Source: Hyphomicrobiales bacterium
GTDB taxonomy: Bacteria; Pseudomonadota; Alphaproteobacteria; Rhizobiales; OSC116
Direction: 5' to 3'
NCBI GenBank assembly: GCA_013214705.1
Contig: JABSRZ010000013.1
Coordinates: 1 to 53,683, forward strand
DNA: 53,683 nt
Below the pieces are notes generated by a model. The model was not told where the DNA came from. It ran no database searches and saw only the letters and a list, made by a program, of their open reading frames with translations. The translations under genes and the position numbers were made by a program. Shown here piece by piece: positions 43,973 through 53,625 of this stretch. Position 1 is the stretch's first letter. Every line of letters begins with the position of its first letter.

Positions 43973-46162
43973 TTGAGCCAAACCACAGTTGCGTCTGCCC
44001 AGAATGATGATGAAATAGACATTGGCCAGATTATCCATACCTTATGGTTGGGCAAATGGTTGATTATATTTTTAACCTTTATCGGTGGTGCGTTGGGCGT
44101 GGCCTACGCGCTGATGGCGACGCCAATTTATAGCGGCAACGCGTTGTTGCAGGTTGAAGTTAAATCGGCAGGTTTTGCGGGGCTGACCGGCTTATCTGAC
44201 GCTTTTGCCGGCGGCGATGGGGCAGCGACGTCGACCGAATTGGAGATATTAAAATCGCGCAAGGTGGTGGTGCCGACCATAGAAAAATTTAATTTAGAAA
44301 TTGGAGCCAAACCGCTTACATTTCCGATAATTGGGGCGTATTTTTTGCGTACCTATGGGGGCAGTGCGGATTTTGCCACGCCACCATTGGCTGAATATTT
44401 TGATTTTATGAAAGACTATGCCTGGGGCGGCGAGCAAATTATCGTCAACCAATTTAACGTTCCAGAAGGTCTATATAAAACCGGTTTTCAGCTCATTATA
44501 TTGGGTGATGACAATTATAGTTTAAATTTGGATGGTAAAACAGTATTCAAGGGCAAGGTCGGGGTTCAGCACCATATTGATGAGTTAAATATTGACATTC
44601 AAGTGGGTCAGTTAGAGGGCCGGATTGGCACATATTTTAGTTTGATCCGCTATGACCAAGTGTTGGTTATTGATGATTTGGTCAAAAATATCACAGTCGT
44701 GGAAAAGGGCAAGCAAAGTGGCATTATGACCATTAGCATGCAGGGTGAAGATAAAATAAAAATTGTTAAAACCATCGATCATATATTGGCGACTTTTCAG
44801 CAACAAAATATTGAATATAGCAGCATAGAAGCCGAAAGAAGCTTAAAATTTATCGAAGGGCAATTGCCTGAGGCTAATAATGATATGATAATTGCTGAAC
44901 GCGAGATTTATGAATATCGTCTAAACAATAAAACCGTCAACTTAAACCTCAAAACCCAACAATTGTTAAGCCAATTGCTTAAGCTTGAAGAAGGCCTGAA
45001 TGACCTTAAATTATTAGAGCCGGAACTGTCGCGTAAATTTAAAAAGAACCACCCACTATATATAGAATTTTTGCGCAAAAAAGCCGACTTAGAGTCTAAG
45101 AGAAATGACATTGAATTGCAAACCAGCCAAATTCCCACCGAGCAATTTGAAACTTTCAAACTACAAAGAAATGTCGAGCTTAGCCAAAAAATCTATTTGC
45201 AAACTTTGAATAAATTTGAAGAGTTAAAAATCATTAAGGCGGGTACCATTGGGTCTATTCGAATCATTGACCAAACCATTGTGCACCCAAGAGCCGTGAA
45301 ACCGCAAAAAGCCATTGTGGCCATCATCGCGACCTTGTTGGGTTTTATTTTGGCGGTGGCGATAATATTGCTAAAAGCCATGTTGAACAAGGGTGTTGAA
45401 AGCATCGATCAGCTTGAAGATTTGGGTTATAACGTTTATGCCTCTATCCCTGTTAGCCCGACACAGGATAAGCTGAGTAAACGTAAACCCAAAAAAGGTG
45501 TATTGCGGCTGCTGAGCCATTCGCACCCCGAAGAATTGGCGGTTGAAGCCTTGCGTAGTTTACGTACCAGCTTACATTTCGCCATGATGGAAGCTGATAA
45601 TAACATCATTATGCTAACTGGGCCTAGCCCTGGAATTGGCAAAAGCTTTATCTCGCAAAATTTGGCGGCTTTGATTGCCCAGTCTGATAGTAAAGTTTTG
45701 CTGGTGGATATTGATTTTCGGCGTGGGTTGATACATGAGAATTTTGGTTTAGACGCTGCGCCGGGCTTTTCTGACTTTTTATCGGGCGCTAAAGATTTTG
45801 ATGAAGTTTGTCAAAAGACCGAAATTAAAGGTCTAGATGTAATCACCCGTGGTAAAAACCCGCCCAACCCATCTGAATTATTAATGAGTAAAAGTTTCAA
45901 TGATTTTTGCGATAAATATAAAGATGAATATGATTTCATCATTTTGGACACGCCGCCGATATTGGCGGTAACTGACGCGGCGATTGTTGGTAAATTGGCC
46001 GGCACATCGATGATGGTGGTGAAGCAAAGCGTGAATCACTTAAAAGAAATAGAGCAAGCCACCAATAAATTGACCGTCACCGGCGTTGAGATAAGAGGTT
46101 ATATTTTTAATGGCATTAGCAAAAAATCGACCGCCAATCATTACCATTATGAATATAATTAA
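43973..46162 (+). CDS. Polysaccharide co-polymerase / bacterial tyrosine kinase (Wzc-like)
   Basis: 729 residues. An N-terminal Wzz-type chain-length domain has a first membrane helix (about 29-50), followed by a long periplasmic part with coiled-coil character (about 280-400) and a second helix (about 447-467). The cytoplasmic BY-kinase has Walker A GPSPGIGKS (near 549), Walker A' LLVDIDFRRG and Walker B FIILDTPP. The C-terminal tyrosine cluster is short: three Tyr in HYHYEYN. Start is TTG with AGGA 8 bases upstream. It controls polymer length and export. Confidence 0.9.
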   Translation: MSQTTVASAQNDDEIDIGQIIHTLWLGKWLIIFLTFIGGALGVAYALMATPIYSGNALLQVEVKSAGFAGLTGLSDAFAGGDGAATSTELEILKSRKVVVPTIEKFNLEIGAKPLTFPIIGAYFLRTYGGSADFATPPLAEYFDFMKDYAWGGEQIIVNQFNVPEGLYKTGFQLIILGDDNYSLNLDGKTVFKGKVGVQHHIDELNIDIQVGQLEGRIGTYFSLIRYDQVLVIDDLVKNITVVEKGKQSGIMTISMQGEDKIKIVKTIDHILATFQQQNIEYSSIEAERSLKFIEGQLPEANNDMIIAEREIYEYRLNNKTVNLNLKTQQLLSQLLKLEEGLNDLKLLEPELSRKFKKNHPLYIEFLRKKADLESKRNDIELQTSQIPTEQFETFKLQRNVELSQKIYLQTLNKFEELKIIKAGTIGSIRIIDQTIVHPRAVKPQKAIVAIIATLLGFILAVAIILLKAMLNKGVESIDQLEDLGYNVYASIPVSPTQDKLSKRKPKKGVLRLLSHSHPEELAVEALRSLRTSLHFAMMEADNNIIMLTGPSPGIGKSFISQNLAALIAQSDSKVLLVDIDFRRGLIHENFGLDAAPGFSDFLSGAKDFDEVCQKTEIKGLDVITRGKNPPNPSELLMSKSFNDFCDKYKDEYDFIILDTPPILAVTDAAIVGKLAGTSMMVVKQSVNHLKEIEQATNKLTVTGVEIRGYIFNGISKKSTANHYHYEYN

Positions 46163-46183
46163 TATCTAGCCGAGAGTGTAGCC

Positions 46184-46894
46184 ATGTCAGCTGAAAAAAG
46201 TGAATTTCCGCAGCATATTGCGATTATTATGGATGGCAATAGACGCTGGGCCAAAAAGCGGTTTCTGCCGGCCATTGCTGGGCATAAAAAAGGCGTTGAT
46301 GCGGTGAAAGCGGCGGTGAATGCGGCTGATGATTTGGGCGTAAAATATCTAACTTTATATAGTTTCAGCACCGAGAATTGGGATAGAGAACAAGACGAAG
46401 TTGGCGCTTTGATGAAGCTGCTTATCTATGCGTTGAAAAAAGAAGTGGCCGAGCTTAACCGTAAAAATTGCCGTTTGCGGGTGGTTGGGTTTAGGCAACA
46501 TGCCGCCAAAGAAGTGGCAGCTTTATTTGCCGATGCCGAACAGTTGACCAAAAATAACACTGGTTTGCAGTTAAACATCGCTTTTAATTATGGCGGCAAA
46601 CAAGACATTTTGCAGGCCACAAAAAAAATAGCTGCAAAATTGGCAGCAGGCGAGATTGTCGAAGCCGACATTAATGAGCAATTGATGGATGATAATTTAC
46701 TCACCCATGACCTGCCTGACCCGGATTTGGTGATACGCACATCCGGTGAAGTGCGGGTGAGCAATTTCCTAACCTGGCAGACCGCTTATTCTGAATTTAT
46801 ATTTTTAGATATTTTTTGGCCCGAATTTAACAAAAAAATAATGCAGGCGGCCATTGATGAATATGCCAAGCGGCAACGACGCTTTGGTGGTTAA
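46184..46894 (+). CDS. uppS: Isoprenyl transferase (undecaprenyl diphosphate synthase family)
   Basis: 236 residues. Catalytic D17 lies in IAIIMDGNRRWAKKR; YSFSTENW and the C-terminal RTSGEVRVSNFLTWQTAYSEF are family signatures. It makes the long polyprenyl diphosphate that carries glycan units. In most bacteria uppS sits with cdsA, frr and tsf; here it lies inside the polysaccharide-export operon, so it may be an extra copy dedicated to that export. It begins 21 bases after the kinase gene. Confidence 0.92.
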   Translation: MSAEKSEFPQHIAIIMDGNRRWAKKRFLPAIAGHKKGVDAVKAAVNAADDLGVKYLTLYSFSTENWDREQDEVGALMKLLIYALKKEVAELNRKNCRLRVVGFRQHAAKEVAALFADAEQLTKNNTGLQLNIAFNYGGKQDILQATKKIAAKLAAGEIVEADINEQLMDDNLLTHDLPDPDLVIRTSGEVRVSNFLTWQTAYSEFIFLDIFWPEFNKKIMQAAIDEYAKRQRRFGG

Positions 46895-46907
46895 GGAAGA
46901 GGTTTAT

Positions 46908-48386
46908 ATGTTTCGGCTGATCACAATAATCACAGCATTGATTTTTAGTTTGTCAATCAGCGCGACATATGCGGATGAACTTAAATTTCGCATTGCTGCG
47001 GATGCTTTAACCGATCCTAAAACCGCCTTAGAGGGCAATGTTGCAAAATCCATTTTATATCAAACTGATGATGGGGCTTTTTTTGGCGGCACTATATATT
47101 CGGCGGCGTTGGGCAATGCTGGCGGCCTATTTATCGGTGGGTTTGAAGTTGGCCAACAAATAGAGCTTGGGGCAGATTATTTTGCCGAAGCGGCGGTATT
47201 TTTTGGTGGCGGTGGCGGTGCGGGCATTGTTGGCGGTGATGGCATGCTGATCAGGCCACGGCTGAATATTGGCCGTAAATTTGGCAAATATGAAATTTCT
47301 GTCGGCGCATCTTATATGCATGTTACCGGCAGCAACATATCTAGCCCGGTGTTTGAGCTTGCCATTGCAAGCCCGCTAGATTGGCTGTTGGCCGATGGCC
47401 ATATAGATGGATGTGCTGATTGTAAAATAGTGGCATTGTCGCCATTTGTGAGCCTTGAACAAATTGGCGCATCTTACAAAAGTTACATTCCTTTGACCAA
47501 TTTAGCGCCGGGTAAGCGCAGTGGCGGCACTCTTAAAACCATGCAATTGGCTGGCGCTGGCTTGGTGCTGAACATGGATAATATGTGGGGCCAAGGCTGG
47601 CAGAGTTTTATAAATGCCCATGGCGCCATGGGCGGCGATGGCGAAGGCTATGCTGAGATTATTGTCGGAGGTAGATATGGGTTTGATGTCACTGATTGGT
47701 TAAACATCTATGCAGACGCTGGCATTGGTTTTGCCGGTGGTGGCGATGTTGATACCGGCGGCGGGGCGGTTTTTGCCACAAATATTGGGGCGAAATGGCG
47801 TATTTTTGGCACGGCCGATATTGAGGCCTCAGTTGGATATATTGGCGCTTTGGGCGGTGGTTTCCACGCATTGGTGCCGGCCATTAAAATTGGCCTGCCA
47901 CTTGGCTCTGGCGGGCAGGTTGATGTGAATAATTTAAATGCCAGCCATTGGAGCATAACCACTGGCTATAGCATTATACCTGAACATGCTGGCATGCGTA
48001 GTGATGGCGACACCGGGGTTTTGGGCTTAACAGATTTTAAGGGTGACTTATATTTGAGCGATAATTTTTATATGACCGGCCAAGCGATGAGCGTCACCAC
48101 CGGTATGGCCGGCGGCTTTGCCATCGGCTTGGTGGGTGGCGGTGCAAGTTTGCCAATAACTGACAGAATTAGCCTTTCGGCCGAATTATTGTTGGGCGCA
48201 GCGGCAGGCGGCGGCATAATTGTCAATGGCGGGCTGGTGGCCGCAGCGCAACTAGATGTAGATTATAAACTTAATGAAAATATGAGCCTAACTGCAAATG
48301 CTGGGTGGATTAAAGCCGTTAAAGGCGGCCTGAACGGGCCTTTATTGGGAGCGGGATTAAAATTTCATTTTACCAGCTTTAGGTAG
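46908..48386 (+). CDS. Glycine-rich outer-membrane protein of unknown function
   Basis: Not assigned to a family. 492 residues from the ATG at 46908 (AAGGAAGAGG upstream), with a signal peptide (MFRLITIITALIFSLSISAT, cleavage near TYA/DE). The mature protein alternates hydrophobic and Gly-rich strands typical of a beta-barrel, for example GGLFIGGFEVGQQIELGAD, GAGIVGGDGMLI and GGFAIGLVGGG. It ends in aromatic-rich FHFTSF but with a terminal Arg. Position inside the export operon suggests a role in secreting or anchoring the polymer. ISASYMH-type strands support an outer-membrane location. Confidence 0.7.
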   Translation: MFRLITIITALIFSLSISATYADELKFRIAADALTDPKTALEGNVAKSILYQTDDGAFFGGTIYSAALGNAGGLFIGGFEVGQQIELGADYFAEAAVFFGGGGGAGIVGGDGMLIRPRLNIGRKFGKYEISVGASYMHVTGSNISSPVFELAIASPLDWLLADGHIDGCADCKIVALSPFVSLEQIGASYKSYIPLTNLAPGKRSGGTLKTMQLAGAGLVLNMDNMWGQGWQSFINAHGAMGGDGEGYAEIIVGGRYGFDVTDWLNIYADAGIGFAGGGDVDTGGGAVFATNIGAKWRIFGTADIEASVGYIGALGGGFHALVPAIKIGLPLGSGGQVDVNNLNASHWSITTGYSIIPEHAGMRSDGDTGVLGLTDFKGDLYLSDNFYMTGQAMSVTTGMAGGFAIGLVGGGASLPITDRISLSAELLLGAAAGGGIIVNGGLVAAAQLDVDYKLNENMSLTANAGWIKAVKGGLNGPLLGAGLKFHFTSFR

Positions 48387-48400
48387 GTTGAGGAATTTGC

Positions 48401-49237
48401 ATGAATTTACAAAAAAAAGCTGAACAATTATTGGCATTGCACCATGGCGACAAAATGCTGATATTGCCAAACATCACCACGCCAATGGGCGCGCGGATAT
48501 TGCAAGACAGAGAGTTTGGCGCTGTGGCCACGCCTAGCGCTGGCATTGCCGAACAATTGGGTCTGCAAGACGGCGAAATTGTGCCGTTTGAAGTTTTACT
48601 ATTTGTCTTGAAGCAAATTGTCGAGGCCACGGATTTGCCAGTGACGGCAGATATAGAACGCGGATATGCGGCAGATCTAGGCCATTTAAAGCAAAATATT
48701 AGCCAATTATTGAATGTCGGTATTGTCGGGGTGAATGTCGAAGACAGCTTGCACGAGCAATCTGAGAAACAAGGCTTGCGCGACTTGGCTGAGCAAATGA
48801 AGCGCATTGCAGCCATACGTGCCAGCGCCGAACAACAGCGCGTGCATCTGGTGATTAACGCCCGTATAGATGTATTTGTGGCGTGCCCTAAATTGAGCTT
48901 AGACGAAAAAATTGCCACGGCAATAGAGCGCGCTGCGGCCTATAAAGCGGCAGGGGCGGATGTGATATACCCGATTGGGGCGAAAACCGAAACTACGATT
49001 GAACAATTGTTAACCGCGATAGATTTACCCTTAAATATATTGGCATTGCCCGATGCTTTGCCGCTTCGAAAACTCGAACAAATGGGTGTGGCGCGGGTGA
49101 GTTTAGGCCCGTTTTTATACCGCGCCACTGTCGGCACCATGATAGAGGTAATTGACGCCATGCAAGCCTATGGGGATTATGGCGTATTTAACGATAGAAT
49201 TCCTAAAGATGGGCTTGGCAAGTTTTTAAAACCCTAA
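48401..49237 (+). CDS. Isocitrate lyase / PEP mutase family protein
   Basis: 278 residues. MLILPNITTPMGARIL, ATPSAGIAEQLGLQDGE and LPVTADIERGYA match the PEP_mutase family; the DIE acidic residues bind Mg2+. VNVEDSLHEQ and HLVINARIDVFVA follow. The KKCGH loop of true isocitrate lyases is missing, as in many members of this subfamily whose reactions are not defined. It follows the outer-membrane protein by 14 bases with GAGGAA upstream; the operon link may be incidental. Confidence 0.85.
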   Translation: MNLQKKAEQLLALHHGDKMLILPNITTPMGARILQDREFGAVATPSAGIAEQLGLQDGEIVPFEVLLFVLKQIVEATDLPVTADIERGYAADLGHLKQNISQLLNVGIVGVNVEDSLHEQSEKQGLRDLAEQMKRIAAIRASAEQQRVHLVINARIDVFVACPKLSLDEKIATAIERAAAYKAAGADVIYPIGAKTETTIEQLLTAIDLPLNILALPDALPLRKLEQMGVARVSLGPFLYRATVGTMIEVIDAMQAYGDYGVFNDRIPKDGLGKFLKP

Positions 49238-49365
49238 TGGCTGCGCTTGGCGTTTACTTTAATATATTGCGAATGTTGAAATTTATTTTTTATCTGTTAG
49301 GCTTTTTGAATATCGGCTAACCGGCCAGATATTTTAGGCTTTAATATGCATAAGAAGGCAACAAA

Positions 49366-49776
49366 ATGAAAACATCAAAAATTTTAATAGCCATTGCTAT
49401 GGCGACAAGCTTGACCGCTTGCGGTGTTATCGGCGGTTCAAAACCTGCCGTGGTGGTGGTGAAAACACCAGTGGCACCAACGACGGCTGAAATTATGGCT
49501 AGGTTGGACGGGGTTACCATATCCAACAACGTGATTACGGCGACATTCTCGGCTCATGGCACGTCTACAGGTATATTTACTGCCAGCAAAACCAAATATT
49601 CATCGACATGGAGAATTGTTGATGGCAAATATTGCCGCACATTTATAAAAGGCTATGTCGCACCAGAAAAATGCGCCGATGTGGTGGCAGTTTATGATGC
49701 AGATGGCAAAATTATCGGCATTAAGCTAATTGATGAAAAAGCCACAACGGAATATGTGACTGATATGCCGGCTTAA
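49366..49776 (+). CDS. Small lipoprotein of unknown function
   Basis: 136 residues. A signal peptide ends in the lipobox L16-T-A-C19. The mature part contains LDGVTISNNVITATFSAHGT, YSSTWRIVDGKYCRTFIKG and two further cysteines. No family recognised; the WRIVDGKYC segment looks like a small beta-sandwich repeat used by envelope proteins. AAGAAGG ribosome site. It stands alone 128 bases after the operon end and is followed by a repeat element. Confidence 0.75.
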   Translation: MKTSKILIAIAMATSLTACGVIGGSKPAVVVVKTPVAPTTAEIMARLDGVTISNNVITATFSAHGTSTGIFTASKTKYSSTWRIVDGKYCRTFIKGYVAPEKCADVVAVYDADGKIIGIKLIDEKATTEYVTDMPA

Positions 49777-50083
49777 TATCGCTCACGGCCACACCGCGCT
49801 TTGCGCTGGCCTACGCGGGTGCGCCACATAAGTGGCGGCCTCCAATCCGGCTGGTTCAAAAAACACATGAGTTTTTTGAACGGGAGTTATACTGCATCTT
49901 TGTGCTGATGCGAGGGGCAGACAGAAACTCTGAATGTATATGGAACAAAGGGCGAGCCAATTTATTGGCGAACCTGCCGATTGAGGCCGCCGTTAGGCGT
50001 GCGCCCGCAGGGGCCACTGGCCCGCCGAAAGGTGGGCGTAAAAATGCAAACTTCCAGTGCGTTGGCAGGAGTGCCACCAACCC
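49777..50083 (+). repeat. Dispersed intergenic repeat, copy D (structured)
   Basis: Fills the 307-base gap between the lipoprotein gene and amn. It contains GGGGCAGACAGAAACTCTG (49914-49932), a hairpin GCCAAT-TT-ATTGGC (within 49950-49972), GCCGTTAGGCGT, GGGCC-ACT-GGCCC and a GAAA-capped stem (50020-50037). 49950-50011 is the inverted copy of 12358-12439. GTTCAAAAAAC/GTTTTTTGAAC (49854-49881) forms another 11-bp hairpin. No coding potential is convincing. Confidence 0.8.
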
Positions 50084-51571
50084 TTACCTAAAAGCTGGTT
50101 CATTAAAGCTGCGGAGTTTGCGTGAATGTAGGCTTTCGGCTCTGTGTTCTTTGCGCAATATATCTAGCGTTCTAATGCCAATTTTTAGATGCTGCTCTAC
50201 CGATTTTGCATAAAAACTATTGGCCATGCCGGGCAGTTTAATTTCGCCATGCAGCGGTTTATCACTCACACATAGCAAAGTGCCATAGGGCACCCGAAAT
50301 CTAAAGCCGTTGGCGGCAATGGTGGCGCTTTCCATATCGACCGCAATGGCGCGGCTTTGGTTAAATATGGTGGAAAGCTCTTTATATCTTAGCTCCCAAT
50401 TTCTATCATCGGTGGTGACCACAGTGCCAGTTCTGAACCGGTCTTTAATTTTGCGGCCTTTAAGCCCGGTAATGTCGCCGGTGGCTTGCGCCATCGCCAC
50501 TTGCACTTCGGCAATTGTTGGCAACGGCACCCAAGGCGGTAGGTCATTATCCAATACATTATCTATGCGCACATAGGCATGTGCCAACACATAATCGCCT
50601 AATCTTTGGGTTTTACGCAAGCCACCACAATGGCCGACCATGATCCAACAATGCGGGCGCAAAACCGCCACATGGTCGGTTATGGTTTTGGCATTGGATG
50701 GTCCGACGCCGATGTTAATCAGGCTGATGCCCATATTATGCTTATCAGTAAAATGGTATGATGGCATTTGCGGCAATTTATCTAATTCAGGCACATCATC
50801 GACCGAGGATAAATTGTGTTTATTTAACACCACATCGTTGGGCAGTATCAATTCTCTGTCTGATTTTTCATCGGCAATGCGTTTGGCGGCATAGGCGACA
50901 AATTCATCGACATAACGTTGATAATTGGTAAAAATTACAAACCGTTGAAAATGTTTAGGTTGAACGCCAGTATAGTGTTTTAAGCGGTTGAGCGAATAAT
51001 CGATGCGGGGGCCAGTGAATAATGCCAGAGCGCCAACATTGTCTAACTCGGCTTTGTCAAAGGTTGAGTTGGAAATTTCATCGGTAATTACCGACAAGTC
51101 CGGCAAGTGGAAATGCTTGCGCAATTCTGGCAGCATATTGCTATCAAAATTGCCTTTAACTTTATCGATCACAAATGTCATCGGGATAGGTTCGCGGCTC
51201 TCGCCAATGATAACCGGTTGGTTATGGTTTTTGATTAGCTCGGCAATTTGCTCGCGGTAATAGTCGCCCATAATATCGGGGGCGGAAAGGGTGGTGCCAA
51301 AATTACCTTCGGTTGGTAATGTACCCCAAGATTTTGAGGGGTCTACATTAATGTCATCGGCGCCTATGCTGATGCCGATATAAGGGTAACATGGCGTATT
51401 TTCAAAGCCACTAAATTCATTTTTGCTAAAGGCTTCAAAGCCGGTTTTTAAGGCTTGAATGTTTTCTAAATATATTTTTTGTAAATAAGCGACCGCTTCG
51501 TCGGCGTCTAAAAACCATTTGGCTTTTTTAAGGTTGGCAAAAGTAGAGCCGGCTGAGTTTTTTAATTTCAT
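50084..51571 (-). CDS. amn: AMP nucleosidase
   Basis: 495 residues from the ATG at 51571 (MKLKNSAGSTFANL); a start 17 codons earlier is in frame. The N-terminal domain and a purine-nucleoside-phosphorylase domain are recognised by ISLINIGVGPSNAKTITDHVAVLRPHCWIMVGHCGG and IAVDMESATIAANGFRFRVPYGTLLCVSDKP. It hydrolyses AMP to adenine and ribose 5-phosphate, controlling AMP levels. No gene neighbour shares its function. Its 3' end abuts repeat copy D. Confidence 0.93.
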   Translation of the reverse strand: MKLKNSAGSTFANLKKAKWFLDADEAVAYLQKIYLENIQALKTGFEAFSKNEFSGFENTPCYPYIGISIGADDINVDPSKSWGTLPTEGNFGTTLSAPDIMGDYYREQIAELIKNHNQPVIIGESREPIPMTFVIDKVKGNFDSNMLPELRKHFHLPDLSVITDEISNSTFDKAELDNVGALALFTGPRIDYSLNRLKHYTGVQPKHFQRFVIFTNYQRYVDEFVAYAAKRIADEKSDRELILPNDVVLNKHNLSSVDDVPELDKLPQMPSYHFTDKHNMGISLINIGVGPSNAKTITDHVAVLRPHCWIMVGHCGGLRKTQRLGDYVLAHAYVRIDNVLDNDLPPWVPLPTIAEVQVAMAQATGDITGLKGRKIKDRFRTGTVVTTDDRNWELRYKELSTIFNQSRAIAVDMESATIAANGFRFRVPYGTLLCVSDKPLHGEIKLPGMANSFYAKSVEQHLKIGIRTLDILRKEHRAESLHSRKLRSFNEPAFR

Positions 51572-51827
51572 TATATTTCTTTCTACATATATATAGGTAT
51601 GAAAATCGACCATACGACCCACACCTTAACGGGCGAGTATATATTTCTTTGGTTTGATTTGCATTAGTTTTTTGAATAATTTATGAATTTTGCCAGATCG
51701 GCATCATTAGATTTCATATTAACGTTTAGATTATGAACCAAATAAATTTGACCTGTTGTGCAATTAGTCTATAAGACGAGCAACTAAAATATCCGATATT
51801 TATTGATTTAGAACAAGGTATAGAAAA
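51572..51827. other. Divergent spacer between amn and the SulP gene
   Basis: 256 bases, AT-rich, no repeat of note and no tRNA. It must hold the promoters of both flanking genes, but I could not pick out a consensus pair with confidence. Confidence 0.4.
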
Positions 51828-53417
51828 TTGCTTGAAAAATTTATTCAGTTTACCGGCGCCACCGAACCGCTAACCATTGGCAAAATTAAAACCGAAATAT
51901 TGTCTGGTTTAACCGTCGCTTTGGCATTGGTGCCAGAAGCTGTGGCCTTTGCCATTGTGGCAACGGTAGACCCATTGGTTGGCCTATATGCGGCGTTTAT
52001 AGTGGGTTTAATAACCGCTATATTTGGCGGTAGGCCGGGTATGATTTCGGGCGCGACCGGGGCTTTGGCGGTGGTAATGGTTTCGCTTGTGGTCGGCTAT
52101 GGGGTTGAATATCTATTTGCCACTGTGGTGTTGATGGGCATTTTTCAGCTATTGGCGGGGGTGTTTCATCTGGGTAAATTTATCCGCATGGTGCCGCACC
52201 CAGTTATGCTCGGCTTTGTGAACGGCTTGGCGATTGTTATATTTTTGGCCCAGCTTAACCAGTTTAAAGTCAACCCATCAGATAGTGGCTCGGCGTGGCT
52301 AAGTGGCAATGCTTTATATATAATGCTTGGCTTGGTCGGCCTAACCATGCTGATTATGGTTGTTTTGCCAAAATTTACCAAAGCCATACCCGCGCCGTTA
52401 GTGGCAATATTAGTGGTTAGTTTGCTGGTGGTTTTTGGTGGCATAAATGCATCGACGGTTGGTGATGTGGCTTCGGTTGCCGGTGGCTTGCCACAGTTTC
52501 ATTTGCCAATGGTGCCTTTCACCTTCGAAACATTGATTATTATATTGCCCTATGCGTTTATTCTCTCGGCAATTGGGTTGATTGAAAGTCTGTTGACCTT
52601 AAACTTAGTCAACGACATGCTTGGCGGGCGCGGTGGTGCTAGTAAAGAATGTGTGGCGCAGGGTGCCTCTAATCTTGTGACCGGTTTGTTTGGTGGCATG
52701 GGTGGCTGTGCGATGATTGGCCAAAGCATGATTAACGTAAAATCGGGCGGCACAACCCGTATATCTGGCATTGCAGCGGCCATGTTTTTGCTGATTATTA
52801 TATTATTTGCCTCCGGGCTTATCGAACAAATACCATTAGCCGCTTTGGTTGGGGTTATGTTTATGGTGGTTATTGGCACATTTGCTTGGAACAGCCTAAA
52901 AACCATCCGCACCATGAAATTGTCTGACGCTATGGTGCTGGTGCTGGTGACATTTGTAACCGTGTGGCAAGATTTAGCCATTGCCGTGGTCGTAGGGGTG
53001 ATTGTATCGGCACTAGTGTTTGCCTGGGAGGCGGCTAAGCGCATGGGCGCCAAGGTGCATTCGGAAGATGGCTCATTGGTATATAAACTCAAGGGCGTGC
53101 TGTTTTTTGGCTCGGTAGAGAGTTTTAATGAATTGTTTAACATCGAAGATGTGCATGATGACGTGGTGATAGATTTTATCGACAGCCGGGTGAGGGATCA
53201 TAGCGGCATCGAAGCCATCGAAGCGCTGGCGGCTAAATATCATTTGGCCGGCAAAACCTTGCATCTAAGGCATTTATCTAGCGATTGCCGTAATTTATTG
53301 AATAAATCGGCGCGGCAGATGGTAGAAGTGTCCAAAGTCGAAGATCCAAATTATAAAGTGGCAGCAGATTATAAGGGGCATTTCCCCGATGGTGTGAGCC
53401 AAGGCTCGGCTCACTAA
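51828..53417 (+). CDS. SulP-family anion transporter with C-terminal STAS domain
   Basis: 529 residues starting TTG, with AAGG 9 bases upstream. [27 protein letters not shown] is the SulP first helix; [21 protein letters not shown] and [18 protein letters not shown] follow, and ten or more membrane segments are present. [20 protein letters not shown] is conserved. A C-terminal STAS domain (about 430-510) contains [20 protein letters not shown]. It imports sulfate, bicarbonate or similar anions. A strong terminator follows. Confidence 0.9.
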   Translation: MLEKFIQFTGATEPLTIGKIKTEILSGLTVALALVPEAVAFAIVATVDPLVGLYAAFIVGLITAIFGGRPGMISGATGALAVVMVSLVVGYGVEYLFATVVLMGIFQLLAGVFHLGKFIRMVPHPVMLGFVNGLAIVIFLAQLNQFKVNPSDSGSAWLSGNALYIMLGLVGLTMLIMVVLPKFTKAIPAPLVAILVVSLLVVFGGINASTVGDVASVAGGLPQFHLPMVPFTFETLIIILPYAFILSAIGLIESLLTLNLVNDMLGGRGGASKECVAQGASNLVTGLFGGMGGCAMIGQSMINVKSGGTTRISGIAAAMFLLIIILFASGLIEQIPLAALVGVMFMVVIGTFAWNSLKTIRTMKLSDAMVLVLVTFVTVWQDLAIAVVVGVIVSALVFAWEAAKRMGAKVHSEDGSLVYKLKGVLFFGSVESFNELFNIEDVHDDVVIDFIDSRVRDHSGIEAIEALAAKYHLAGKTLHLRHLSSDCRNLLNKSARQMVEVSKVEDPNYKVAADYKGHFPDGVSQGSAH

Positions 53418-53440
53418 ATAAATGTTATAAAAACTAGTGG

Positions 53441-53468
53441 TGCGGGATTTTTTTCCCGCATTTTTTTT
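53441..53468 (+). terminator. Rho-independent terminator after the SulP gene
   Basis: TGCGGGA (53441-53447), a T6 loop and TCCCGCA (53454-53460) followed directly by eight T. The stem, loop and T-run are textbook, 24 bases after the stop codon. Confidence 0.92.
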
Positions 53469-53625
53469 GCAGTGCATAAGTGACGAATAATTGTATAGTG
53501 TTGTTTTAATAGTATCTTTGGCGGTTTTGCGACCTTTTAGAAAGGTCAGGTTTGTTAACCTTTGTTAACATTTTTTGTTATCGGTTGATAAGTGTGCTAA
53601 GCTGCATTTTTGTTCAATTTATGTG

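Noticed and set aside
46184-46894. uppS as a frameshifted or broken gene because of the SGEVRVSNF variant
   Set aside because: The variant keeps all invariant positions, and length and other motifs are normal.
49777-50083. Possible small gene between the lipoprotein and amn (for example a 103-residue frame from 49902)
   Set aside because: It is made of palindromic repeat sequence shared with other spacers in other frames.
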